Part shown: positions 52,979 to 61,303 of the stretch, one piece after another
Position numbering within the stretch: position 1 is the first letter of the stretch
Layout: each line of letters opens with the position of its first letter
Assembly: GCF_002088275.1 (NCBI RefSeq)
Contig: NZ_AQQS01000006.1
Span: 62,001 to 126,000 of the forward strand
DNA: 64,000 bases
Source: Aurantimonas sp. 22II-16-19i
GTDB lineage: Bacteria > Pseudomonadota > Alphaproteobacteria > Rhizobiales > Rhizobiaceae
Direction: 5' to 3'
Notes under the pieces: generated by a model
Seen by the model: only the letters and a program-made list of their open reading frames with translations
The model's database searches: none
What the model was told of the DNA's origin: nothing
Program-made: the position numbers and the translations under genes

Positions 52979-54079
52979 ATGGCACGAAGAACTTCGCATC
53001 TCGACGACATCCAGGATCAGTTCGCCGGGATCGACGTCGACGCCATCATCTCTCGCCGGCGCGGTGAGCGCCGGCGAGAGATCTCCGAGATCCTATCCCG
53101 GGTGAAGTTCTCCTACGTCGAATCGACGCGGGACGCCCGCTTCGCGGAGGCCTTCGAGGAGGCCGTCGACGAGATGCTCGTCCGCCCGGGAGAAAGTCCG
53201 GACGAGGCCGGCTACGAGGCGCCTCGCGAGGGCCGCCCGGTCTGGGCGAAGCCCGAGGGGTTCATCTTCTTCGTCACCGGCGAGAGCGGCGCCGGGAAGA
53301 CCTTCATGATCCGCCGTTATCTCGAGCGCTCGGAGGTGTTCCAGCCGATCGTCCTGAAGGAGGGCACGATCGACCCTGTCGTCTCCGTCCGGGCGCCGAG
53401 CCCGTGCACACTGCAGCGGCTCGGGCTGCGGATCCTGCGCGCGATGGGCGACAACCCGAAGGTCGACCTCGCCGAGAACCGCGTCTGGGAGCGGATCACG
53501 CGGCTCGCCCGCGCCCGGCGGGTGAAGCTGATCCATATCGACGAGGCGCAGCATCTCGCCCGGACGCTGAAGAGCGTCAACGAGCAGCAGGCGGTCGCTA
53601 ACGCGCTGAAGGACCTCGCCGAGCAGGACGGCTGGCCGATCAGCTTCGTCCCGTCGGGCATCCCGCTGACGAACGTCATCTCGCAGGTGGACCCGCAGAT
53701 CGAGCGGCGGAGCTTCTACTTCACCATGCCGTCCCTGGACATGGAGAAGCAGGGCGACCGCCGGATCGTGGAGGTGGTGCTGGAGGCGCTCGCCCGACGC
53801 AAGGCCGGCCTCGACCTGGACGGATCACTCGGGCCCGGCTTCGTCGACCGCATCGCGCATGCCGCGAACTACCAGGTTGGCCGCTGCGCGCAGATCGTCC
53901 GGTTCGCGATCCACGCCGCGCTGAAGCGCGATCACGGCGTCCTGGCGCGGCAGGATTTCGTGGAAGCCTACCGGCAGCACTCGCAGGCCCGCGGGCTCGA
54001 CCAGTTCAACGTCTTCGACGCCGAGCACTGGCAGAACCTCGAACCCGGGACCTTCATCATTCCCGAGGAAGACGACTGA
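52979..54079 (+). CDS. tnsC: TnsC-like AAA+ regulator of transposition
   Basis: 366-residue AAA+ ATPase of the TnsC/TniB/MuB type. Walker A GESGAGKT is at 101-108 and Walker B LIHIDEAQH ends at about Asp188-Glu189. It would form filaments on target DNA and relay the target signal from TniQ to TnsAB. It starts three bases after tnsB and shares one base with tniQ (TGATG), so the core machinery is one operon. Confidence 0.9.
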   Translation: MARRTSHLDDIQDQFAGIDVDAIISRRRGERRREISEILSRVKFSYVESTRDARFAEAFEEAVDEMLVRPGESPDEAGYEAPREGRPVWAKPEGFIFFVTGESGAGKTFMIRRYLERSEVFQPIVLKEGTIDPVVSVRAPSPCTLQRLGLRILRAMGDNPKVDLAENRVWERITRLARARRVKLIHIDEAQHLARTLKSVNEQQAVANALKDLAEQDGWPISFVPSGIPLTNVISQVDPQIERRSFYFTMPSLDMEKQGDRRIVEVVLEALARRKAGLDLDGSLGPGFVDRIAHAANYQVGRCAQIVRFAIHAALKRDHGVLARQDFVEAYRQHSQARGLDQFNVFDAEHWQNLEPGTFIIPEEDD

Positions 54080-56199
54080 TGGCGAACCGAAGCGCCGGGA
54101 ACCGCAGGGAGCGTCGCCTTCCTGTCTTCGGAATCCGGCCGGACCTGATGCCGCGGGAGACCGCGTCCAGCTACCTCTCCCGGCTGGCCTATCTCACCGG
54201 CAGGTCGGTGCCGGACATGAAGACAGAGGTCGGCCTCGATGTCCGCTCGATCGATCTCGGCGACGAGACCGCGATCCGACTCCTGTCCACCAAGGCCGGA
54301 ATGGGCCATGGCGCTCTCGCCAGGTGGTCGCCGCGCCGGCACGCCGGCCGTATCTGGCGCCTGCACGGACAGGATCTTGGGACGGAGATGGTCGACCGGA
54401 CCTTCTTCCGGTTCTGTCCCGCCTGTGTCGCCGCCGATCTGGACCGCGGCGGTCGAGCCGGCTCGTGGATGCGCGCCGAATGGACGGTGGCGCCACTGCG
54501 GACCTGCCCGGAGCACGGCCTGGTCCTCGTCGCCGCGGCGCCGGACCGGACCCCGTTCGCGCCCTACGACTACTGCCGCACGATCGCGTTCCTGGAGGAG
54601 GATGTTCCCCGTCTCGCCGACGAAGCGGTCCGGCACGCCCCGTCGGCGCTCGAGACGTATTTGCGCGATCGCCTGTTCACCGGCACGAAGGGCGCGACCT
54701 GGCCGGACGGTCTAGCGTTCCATGCCACGGCCGAACTGGCGGAGGTCTTTGGCGCCGTCGCTCTGCATGGAAAGGCGGTCCGCCTGACGCGCCTCACGTC
54801 CGGAGAGCGGATCGCGGCCGGCGCCGCCGGCCATGCCGTCCTTGCCGAAGGGCGCGCCGGGATCCGCCGCTTCCTCGAGGACCTGATCCGAGAGACGCGG
54901 ACCGGCAAGGGCGTCTGGGGACCGCAACTGGCGATCGGGCGCATCAACGACTTCCTCGACGCCCGCCGTGAAGATCCCGGCTACGCGCCGGCGGTGGATT
55001 ACGTCCGCGAGGTCGTCATGGACGAGGTACCGCTCGATCCGGACGACGTCGTCCTCGGCGTTCCGGTCGGCGAGCGCCGCGTCTGGAACTTGCGGTCGCT
55101 CGCCCGCGAGGTCGGCACCACCGTCCCGCTCCTACAGACGATTCTGCAGCGCAACGGCCTGATGTCGAAGAAAGCGGAGTTCCGCGCCAGCCGCTCGACG
55201 CTCGACGTCGGCAGGGTCCGTGAACTGGTCGCGCTGCTCGACGACGAGATACTCACCCTGCCGGCCGTCATGCGGCGGACCGGCCTGACGCGCCGCCACA
55301 TCAATGCGGTCGTCGACGCCGGCGGCTTCGTCAGCATCACCGGCGCGGGCAAGGTCTACAACGCGCAGCACCGTTTCGGGGCCCGCAACGTCGATGAGAC
55401 CATGTGCCGGCTGATGGGTGGCGAGCCGGTCGAGGCCATTCCGCCCGGCATGATGCCGCTCGGCGAGGCCAGGCACGCGGCGATCTGCACGTTTCCGGAG
55501 ATCATCAGGCTCGTCCTCCAGGGCCGGCTCTCGCGCGTCGCGCGCCTCGTCGGCGTCGAAGGTCTCGACGCGGTGCTGGTTCCGAAGGACGAAGTCGCCC
55601 GGCTGACGTCGGCGCCGTCACGCGGGCTGACCCGCATCGAGGTGCAGCACCGCACACGGCTGAGCCAGAAGCCTGTCCAGAAGCTCTTCGAGCACCGCGT
55701 CTTCGATCTCGAGGTCGTCCGCAATCCGGTCAAGCGCAGCGAGCAGGTCGTCGCGACCGAGGAGAGCGTCGGGCGGTTCATGCGCGACGTCGTCGGGCTG
55801 CATCCGCTCGCGAAGCACCACGGGGTGCATTTCAGGCGGATGAAGGCGATCATGGCCGCCGCCGGCATCGAGCCGCTGCTCGACCCCGTGGAGTTCCACG
55901 CGACGTTCTACCCGCGGCAGACCGCCGAGGGACTGAACCTCGACGACGTCGACCCGAACGATGTCGTCGTGACGCGGCGGACGCGGTCGGAGTCGATCGA
56001 GCACAGCAACCAGGTGCGCAAGGCGACGGCGAGGCCGGCGGTGGAAATGCTGCGCGAGGTCGCGGCCGGGACCGAGGGCGATGACGACGAGCCGGCCGGC
56101 CGGAAGTGGACACGGCTGGGGCGGTCGCGACGTATCAAGGGCGAAATCGGGCGCAAGAGGGTGCCGTCGAGGCGATGGGTGGCGGAGCGGGCTATCTGA
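54079..56199 (+). CDS. tniQ: TniQ/TnsD-family target-selection protein
   Basis: 706-residue protein. The N-terminal TniQ domain begins RPDLMPRETASSYLSRLA and contains the zinc finger with Cys113, Cys116, Cys143 and His146 (FCPACV, TCPEHG). The remaining 500 residues contain repeated helix-turn-helix-like segments (LPAVMRRTGLTRRHINAVVDAG; DVVGLHPLAKHHGVHF), the layout of TnsD-type proteins that recognise a specific chromosomal site. This length is far above the short TniQ of CRISPR-associated elements and implies site-specific insertion. Confidence 0.85.
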   Translation: MANRSAGNRRERRLPVFGIRPDLMPRETASSYLSRLAYLTGRSVPDMKTEVGLDVRSIDLGDETAIRLLSTKAGMGHGALARWSPRRHAGRIWRLHGQDLGTEMVDRTFFRFCPACVAADLDRGGRAGSWMRAEWTVAPLRTCPEHGLVLVAAAPDRTPFAPYDYCRTIAFLEEDVPRLADEAVRHAPSALETYLRDRLFTGTKGATWPDGLAFHATAELAEVFGAVALHGKAVRLTRLTSGERIAAGAAGHAVLAEGRAGIRRFLEDLIRETRTGKGVWGPQLAIGRINDFLDARREDPGYAPAVDYVREVVMDEVPLDPDDVVLGVPVGERRVWNLRSLAREVGTTVPLLQTILQRNGLMSKKAEFRASRSTLDVGRVRELVALLDDEILTLPAVMRRTGLTRRHINAVVDAGGFVSITGAGKVYNAQHRFGARNVDETMCRLMGGEPVEAIPPGMMPLGEARHAAICTFPEIIRLVLQGRLSRVARLVGVEGLDAVLVPKDEVARLTSAPSRGLTRIEVQHRTRLSQKPVQKLFEHRVFDLEVVRNPVKRSEQVVATEESVGRFMRDVVGLHPLAKHHGVHFRRMKAIMAAAGIEPLLDPVEFHATFYPRQTAEGLNLDDVDPNDVVVTRRTRSESIEHSNQVRKATARPAVEMLREVAAGTEGDDDEPAGRKWTRLGRSRRIKGEIGRKRVPSRRWVAERAI

Positions 56200-56259
56200 T
56201 GTTCACCCGCCTCATGCGGTCCGCCAAACGCTATGCGCGGGAGGGAGGTCCAAGGATGA

Positions 56260-56294
56260 TATCAACTTGTCCGCTGGTACGGGTGGAGTTGATA
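56260..56294. terminator. Inverted repeat after tniQ
   Basis: TATCAACT (56260-56267) and AGTTGATA (56287-56294) are a perfect eight-base inverted repeat with a 19-base loop, 61 bases after the tniQ stop. It could end the tns transcript, but there is no U-tract, so a protein-binding site is also possible. Confidence 0.35.
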
Positions 56295-56333
56295 GTGCGG
56301 CAGAGTAGGGTGCTAGGCAGAGCGTTGTAGAAA

Positions 56334-56579
56334 CTATTCGCCCTTGAGGCTTTGCTCTGCTTTGATGCGAGCAACTTCATCTCTGCCTCGTTGCTCCCCT
56401 ATCTGCATGCCGATCCAGCTTATGAGGGGTGCAAGAATCAGAAATGCTAGAAAAGCCAAGAAGCCGTTCGTCTTGTCGTAGATCGGACCAATCGCGAAAA
56501 TTGAGATGATAAACCCGTAGACAGCGCCTGATTCACGATGTTTCCGTCTGATAAACTCGCTGCCAAGGTCAGCGTTCAT
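56334..56579 (-). CDS. Small hypothetical membrane protein
   Basis: 81-residue protein with a basic N-terminus and two hydrophobic segments (YGFIISIFAIGPIY and FLAFLAFLILAPLISWIGM), then a charged C-terminal tail. The surrounding DNA has a visibly lower GC content than the rest of the window, which suggests recent acquisition. The start at 56579 is chosen over 56786 because the longer form begins with an unlikely extension. No family recognised. Confidence 0.5.
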   Translation of the reverse strand: MNADLGSEFIRRKHRESGAVYGFIISIFAIGPIYDKTNGFLAFLAFLILAPLISWIGMQIGEQRGRDEVARIKAEQSLKGE

Positions 56580-56702
56580 AGGTGCAGTCCCATTTGGTTT
56601 CCCCTTCAAGATCGAAAGTACAAACACCTTGCTCGAAAGAAGGTGAGTGATCCATGATATCTGATTCGCAAATGTCAGCCTCATGGGTGGGGAAAGCGCT
56701 TG

Positions 56703-57650
56703 ATGGTCGCTATAGTGAATTTGGGCGGGCCGGTTTCGGCAAGTCACAGACTGGCTCACGAAGGCGCGGCTCTCGGACAGATCCATGCCGGATCAAATGC
56801 CAACAAGGCATCCGACCATTGGCACGGCTTCCTGCGGGGCCTGCTGGCCAGTGGGACGATCGACGATGCCGAGATGGAGGCGATGCGCGCCGAGGCCAAG
56901 GGGATGGCGGAGATCACCGGCTGCGAGGTCGCTGAAGACTTCGTGCGTGATGTGGATGCGGAAATTCGAGGAGGAGGGCGCGACGCCCACCGAATCGTGT
57001 CCGCCTATCTGGTGAGACCCGCCATCGATAACCCTGGAGGCGACCTGAAGCGCCGCGTCAATTAGTTCTACGGCTTCTGCACGGGGATAGCCTGTGACGG
57101 CGTCATCACGACCGAGGAGGCGATGGTTCTCGTCGACCGCATTCGTCTGGATTCTGAACTTCTCCAGGACGAGCGCGTCCGCAAGCTGAACGACGCCGCT
57201 CTCGGTGCGATTTCTTCCGGTGGGGTCGGCCAGGCAGACAGCCGATATCTCTGCGACCGCGTTGCCTGCCTCGTCGGTGACAGCTTCGTTGACATGGGTC
57301 TCGCGACCTACGGCAGCGTCGGCGCTATCGAGGGTGTCGTCCGGGATGCGCGCCGGATTGTCTTCCGTCGCAGGACCTTTGTCGTGACCGGCAAGCTCTC
57401 CCTCGGGTCGCGGACGGCCGTGGCCGAGATGATTAAGGAGCGCGGAGGTCACCTCTCGGCGGCCGTGGCGACGACCACGGACTATCTGGTCGTTGGGGTA
57501 GCGGCATCCCGTGACTGGGTACAGTCCAGCGAAGGGCGAAAGATCCAGCGAGCGCTCGAACTGCGCCGCGAAGGACGCGGTCCGGAGATCCTGCAAGAGG
57601 TCGTCCTTCGGAAGGCAATGGAATTCGGCACCCTGCTGGTCGATGCCTAA
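56703..57650 (+). pseudogene. BRCT-domain protein interrupted by an in-frame amber codon
   Basis: Two open segments in the same frame, 56703-57062 and 57066-57650, are separated only by a TAG at 57063-57065. The joined reading (KRRVN, stop, FYGFCTGIACDGVITTEEA) is continuous across the stop, and CAG (Gln) is one base away, so a nonsense mutation is the simple explanation. The C-terminal region contains a BRCT domain (FVVTGKLSLGSRTAVAEMI, ERGGHL, TDYLVVG), a phospho-peptide or DNA-end binding module. The segment after the stop could be expressed on its own from an ATG at 57123. Confidence 0.65.
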
Positions 57651-57678
57651 CGAGGTGGCGAGACACTCCGCCGGCCGA

Positions 57679-57721
57679 GAATTCAGATCTTTGGTGTCCG
57701 AATTCGCATCTTCAGGTGACC
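57679..57721 (-). repeat. Candidate right end of the Tn7-like element (TnsB-site-like repeats)
   Basis: Two tandem units, GAATTCAGATCTTTGGTG.. (57679-57699) and GAATTCGCATCTTCAGGTG.. (57700-57721), 21 and 22 bases long. Read on the opposite strand they give CACC-N-rich units like those at 25190-25235, so the two clusters face each other as inverted ends. Both clusters finish in GGTGACC on the outward side. They might instead be relics of an IS21-like element, whose ends carry similar multiple repeats. The exact outer boundary on this side is not clear. Confidence 0.45.
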
Positions 57722-57992
57722 GGCGGGTTTAGTGTCATAATGGGACGATCGCCGGCCGCTCCGGAATCCCTCGCTCACAGGATGTCCGGGAAATGGCGTG
57801 CCAAAACGGGACTGAAGGCCAGTTCGCGGCTTCGGTGATCTCGACAACCGGCCCAGCCGCTCGGCATCATTCGACCGGCTGCGGCGGGTGCCTCACGGTC
57901 GATCGGCAGGCTTACATCCCCTTGCGGTTTTCGGTCTCGTGCCGCACATTCCGGGGGACGGACCGGTCACTTTCTGAGGTGAGGCGACGACG

Positions 57993-58292
57993 ATGGCATC
58001 GAGCCCTCTCGAGGCACTGAACGCCAACAAGCCGGCCCTGCTTCACGTCCTTGCCGCATACGGCGTTACCAATCCGCGCGTGTTCGGTTCCGTCTCTCGC
58101 GGTGACTTCGACAGTCGAAGCGACATCGACCTTCTCGTCAGCAAGACCCGGCCCATGAGCTACGCCACCATCGCTCGTCTTCGGCGCGATGTCCGGGATG
58201 CCGTGGGCTGGCCGGTCGACCTGGTGTTCGAAACGGCATTGAAGCCGGGGCTTCGTGAGATGATCCAGAGCGAACTTCAGCCGCTCGTATGA
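57993..58292 (+). CDS. MntA-type nucleotidyltransferase (antitoxin of HepT)
   Basis: 99-residue minimal nucleotidyltransferase with the motif VFGSVSRGDFDSRSDIDLLV (G-S, then D-x-D), characteristic of MntA antitoxins. It is preceded by a GAGGTGAGG ribosome-binding site. Its stop overlaps the HepT start by four bases (ATGA). It lies just outside the candidate right end of the island, so it may be a separate acquisition. Confidence 0.82.
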   Translation: MASSPLEALNANKPALLHVLAAYGVTNPRVFGSVSRGDFDSRSDIDLLVSKTRPMSYATIARLRRDVRDAVGWPVDLVFETALKPGLREMIQSELQPLV

Positions 58293-58687
58293 GGCGCGAG
58301 CAGGCAAGGCTGCAAAGTGCCATTCACGAGGCGCTCTTCTGGGGCAGACGGGCGCTCCGCCATCTCGGCGACGCCACGCCCTTGGCGTTTTCCGAGGACG
58401 AGAAGACGGTCGACGCCGTCACGCGCTGCGTCGAAGTCGTGGGTGAGGCGGCGGTGCGAGCGATTGCGGCACAGCCTGACATCGTGAAGAGCAATGCAGA
58501 GCTTTTCCTGCGCGAGGCTCGCGATGCCCGCAACGCGGCCATCCACGAATACGAGAAGATCGAAGCCGACAACATGTTCGTGACGATTGAGGAGGTGATC
58601 AGGCCGCTGGTTACCGGCTGCGAGGCTTTCCTCGGGGCGCGCGCCGGGGAGGCGGAGACGCCGGATGATCCGGATGGCCAGCCTTGA
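58289..58687 (+). CDS. HepT-like HEPN ribonuclease toxin
   Basis: 132-residue HepT/DUF86 protein. The canonical active site is intact: ARDARNAAIHEYEKI contains RNxxxHxY. HepT cuts RNA and is held inactive by AMPylation by MntA. Unlike the pair at 3.3-3.9 kb, all motif residues are present. The C-terminal 15 residues are acidic and unconserved. Confidence 0.82.
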   Translation: MRREQARLQSAIHEALFWGRRALRHLGDATPLAFSEDEKTVDAVTRCVEVVGEAAVRAIAAQPDIVKSNAELFLREARDARNAAIHEYEKIEADNMFVTIEEVIRPLVTGCEAFLGARAGEAETPDDPDGQP

Positions 58688-58761
58688 GCCGCCATGGACC
58701 ATGGCGATCGCACCTACGCCATCCACTGGCGTTCGATGGAACGACGGAAACCCCCTCCGCC

Positions 58762-59142
58762 TCAGGCCACGGCTCGTTCCGGCGCCAGGAACGCCCGGAG
58801 GCCGTTATCGAGGGACTGCCGGTCGAACGGCTTGTAGAGATAGCCCTCGACGCCCGCCCGCTTCAGCCGCGTCATGAGCCCGAGATTGGCCTCGACGATC
58901 ATCGCGACGATGTGCATCGAACCACCGGCCCGCTCGCGCAGGCGCTTGATCTCGTCGACGACGGTCTTGTCCTGTGCGCTCGCCGCGACGATCAGGAGGT
59001 CCGGCGCGCCGTGGCTTTCGATCCAGTCGAACGCCTCGGCCGGCTTCTCCAGCGTATCGACGTCGAGCCCGTCGCGGCTGAGGAGCCGGAAGGCGATCTT
59101 CCGGATGACCGGGGCGGCGTCGATGATCAGGCAGGTCTTCAA
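58762..59142 (-). CDS. Atypical receiver-domain protein
   Basis: 126-residue CheY-like receiver. The first strand (TCLIIDAAPVIRKI) retains one Asp of the acidic pair and the C-terminal Lys lies in YLYKPF, but the phospho-acceptor position in DLLIVAASAQD is Ala instead of Asp. It is therefore unlikely to be phosphorylated in the standard way. The start is a TTG at 59142, with GGAGGA seven bases upstream; a longer in-frame reading to 59316 has no domain. It lies beside chpT and in the same direction, so a role in the CtrA/ChpT network is possible. Confidence 0.7.
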   Translation of the reverse strand: MKTCLIIDAAPVIRKIAFRLLSRDGLDVDTLEKPAEAFDWIESHGAPDLLIVAASAQDKTVVDEIKRLRERAGGSMHIVAMIVEANLGLMTRLKRAGVEGYLYKPFDRQSLDNGLRAFLAPERAVA

Positions 59143-59478
59143 GGCTTCATCCTCCGACGCGGGGTGTCCCGATGCAAAACAGGCGAGAGGCGGCGCTGCA
59201 GCGGCCGGCAGAGCCGTGCGGGCGTCGTTCGACGCCGCGGCGATGCGATCGCGCTTGCGCGCTGCCGGCAGCACGCCGCAAGGCACGTTCTCCGCGCCGC
59301 TCTCACGTGACGCCACGGTAACGTGACGGCTTTGCCAGAGCGTTCAGGAAGATGGCTAACGTCGAGTAAATTGCAGCGCGGCCGTCTGAAACGCGCTGGT
59401 TGCGAGCGATGACCCGCCCCGCGGACGCGCTCCATCGGTCCGTGAGGCGCGCCCGTCGCCAACAGTGCTTGGCGCAGA
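59143..59478. other. Intergenic region between the receiver gene and chpT
   Basis: About 336 bases without a gene. ACGTGACG appears at 59305-59312 and 59321-59328 (16-base period), which may be a regulatory site. Nothing else stands out. Confidence 0.4.
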
Positions 59479-60129
59479 TCAGGCGGCGGCTTCGGCCGGT
59501 TTGGGGGCGAGCCGGAACACCACCTGCTCGTCGGTCTTCTCATAGGTGACGGCGAGGCCCGATTCCTCGGCGAGGAAGAGCGTGTAGTAGGGCTGGATCG
59601 CCTGGGCATCCAGGGCTTCCTCGCCGTTCACCCCGTCGAGCATCTGGACGAGCCGCTGCTGCAGGCGGATGCGCTGGCCGGTGGCGCTGATCGTCGCGCC
59701 GAAGGGCTCGATGCTGTCGATCATCACCTTGACCTCGCCGCCCCGGCTGATCGAGGCGCTCGCCATGACGACGAGATTGAGGACGATCTTGGCGCAGTTC
59801 TTCGGCACGTAGCCGGGCTCGCCCTCCCAGACGAGGTTCGGCTTCTCGTGCGCCATGTAGCCGGTCGCCACCGTCCTGGCGTCGTTGAGGTCGATCGTCG
59901 CGGTCTGCGACCCGGCGGCGCCGAAGGCGATGCGGGCAAACTGCAGCTTGGCGACGGCCGCCTTCAGGGACGAGCGCACCAGCTCCATGGATTCCTTGTC
60001 GCCGGGCATGTCGTCGAGGAGCTCGAGCCCGCTCTGGATGCCGAAGACCGGAGAGATGATGTCGTGGCACAGGCGGCTCGACAGAAGCGCCGCAAGATCC
60101 GCCGCGGAAATGGAGGGCAGGCTGGTCAT
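59479..60129 (-). CDS. chpT: Histidine phosphotransferase ChpT
   Basis: 216-residue ChpT-like protein. The phospho-accepting His is in SSRLCHDIISPVFGI, with the DHp helices followed by a degenerate ATPase-like domain that lacks normal ATP-binding boxes (NCAKIVLNLVVMASASISRGGE). In Alphaproteobacteria ChpT relays phosphate from CckA to CtrA and CpdR, controlling the cell cycle. The start at 60129 is chosen because the domain begins 15 residues later; a much longer frame upstream is a GC artefact. Confidence 0.9.
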   Translation of the reverse strand: MTSLPSISAADLAALLSSRLCHDIISPVFGIQSGLELLDDMPGDKESMELVRSSLKAAVAKLQFARIAFGAAGSQTATIDLNDARTVATGYMAHEKPNLVWEGEPGYVPKNCAKIVLNLVVMASASISRGGEVKVMIDSIEPFGATISATGQRIRLQQRLVQMLDGVNGEEALDAQAIQPYYTLFLAEESGLAVTYEKTDEQVVFRLAPKPAEAAA

Positions 60130-60435
60130 GGGCACACCTTGGCTCGGGTCAGCTCGTTTCGAAGGGCGAATCATCGCCGGTTTTCTCGTCGGACCATGAT
60201 TCCGTGGCGCCGGGAGGTCAACCGAGGCCGAGGCCGGCGACAGGCCCGTGGCGGCGCCCGATGCCCTCCCGCAAGCACCGGTCCGACCACCGCGAAGCCG
60301 GCGGGAACGGGAAAGTTCGGGTTCTTCGCAATGCATTAGGCATTCGGAAACCACGATCGGATCAAATTGCGCGGGAATGGGACGACCCCGTCCCTCCTGG
60401 GGCCGACATGGCCTCTTACGCGAAAGGAATGGATC
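60130..60435. other. Divergent intergenic region between chpT and the DUF1134 gene
   Basis: About 306 bases without a gene; it must carry promoters in both directions. A lower-GC patch near 60330-60370 (ATTAGGCATTCGG, ATCAAATTGCGCGG) is a reasonable promoter location. The AAAGGAATGG run at 60423-60432 supplies the ribosome-binding site for the DUF1134 gene. Confidence 0.4.
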
Positions 60436-61026
60436 ATGCGCTCGATCATCGGGACGTTCCGCACTCTTCTCGCCGCCGCTTGCCTCAGCCTTGCGGCGAT
60501 CGGCATCCTCGCCAGCCCCGCCGCCGCCCAGGCCGTCGGGCGCAACGGCTACACCATGGACGAGGTGATCAATACCGGCCAGCAGTTCTTCGGCTCGACG
60601 TCGGGCGGGCTCGCCCAGCTCGTCGAGCGGGCCTTCCAGAGCTACGGCCTGCCGAACGGCTACATCCTCGGCCAGGAAGCCTCCGGCGCCTTCTTCGGCG
60701 GCCTGCGCTTCGGCGAGGGCACGCTGTTCACCAAGAATGCCGGGCAGCGCAAGATCTTCTGGCAGGGCCCCTCGCTCGGCTTCGACGTCGGCGGCGACGG
60801 TGCCCGCACCATGATGCTGGTCTACAACCTGCCCTCGGTCGATTCCGTCTTCGGCCGCTTCGGCGGCATCTCGGGCAGCGCCTATCTCGTCGGCGGCGTC
60901 GGCATGACGGTGCTGGCGCGCGACAACGTCCTGCTCGTCCCGGTGAAGACCGGCGTCGGCGCCCGGCTCGGCCTCAATCTCGGCTATCTGAAGCTGACGC
61001 CGATGCCGACCTGGAACCCCTTCTGA
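60436..61026 (+). CDS. eipA: DUF1134 (EipA-like) envelope protein
   Basis: 196-residue exported protein with a signal peptide (TLLAAACLSLAAIGILA, cleavage after AAAQA). The DUF1134 body contains TMDEVINTGQQFFGSTSGGLA and KIFWQGPSLGFDVGGDGAR. EipA of Brucella is a periplasmic DUF1134 protein needed for envelope integrity; the symbol is given on that basis. Length and position are normal for Hyphomicrobiales. Confidence 0.88.
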   Translation: MRSIIGTFRTLLAAACLSLAAIGILASPAAAQAVGRNGYTMDEVINTGQQFFGSTSGGLAQLVERAFQSYGLPNGYILGQEASGAFFGGLRFGEGTLFTKNAGQRKIFWQGPSLGFDVGGDGARTMMLVYNLPSVDSVFGRFGGISGSAYLVGGVGMTVLARDNVLLVPVKTGVGARLGLNLGYLKLTPMPTWNPF

Positions 61027-61303
61027 TCCCGGCATCCGATCCCGGCAACGCCGCGCCCCTCGCGCGGGCGGCGGCGGCCCGAATTCGTCCACCCGGCGCC
61101 GGAACCGCAAGCGCGGCCCGGCGCTTGTGCATTGGCCAGGTCCGGCGGAACCCGTCCGCCGGCAGGGGGCGAGGCCGCGATGTGCTCCGTGACCAATTCA
61201 CCATAGGGCGTTGCTTTTATGTCCCTTCGCGCCGCCGAGTCGCGCATCGGACGCGCAAATGTTCTATATGTCCTCGCGAAGGACGTGAATTTCCGGAACT
61301 TCG

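Noticed and set aside
25181-57721. CRISPR-associated transposon (CAST)
   Set aside because: No CRISPR array or Cas genes are visible, and TniQ is the long TnsD-like form.
59301-59330. CtrA-type binding site near chpT
   Set aside because: The ACGTGACG repeats do not fit TTAA-N7-TTAA, and no such motif was found in the chpT upstream region.
60130-61110. Long N-terminal extension of chpT
   Set aside because: The sequence above 60129 is Arg/Ala-rich noise that lies over the opposite-strand DUF1134 gene.
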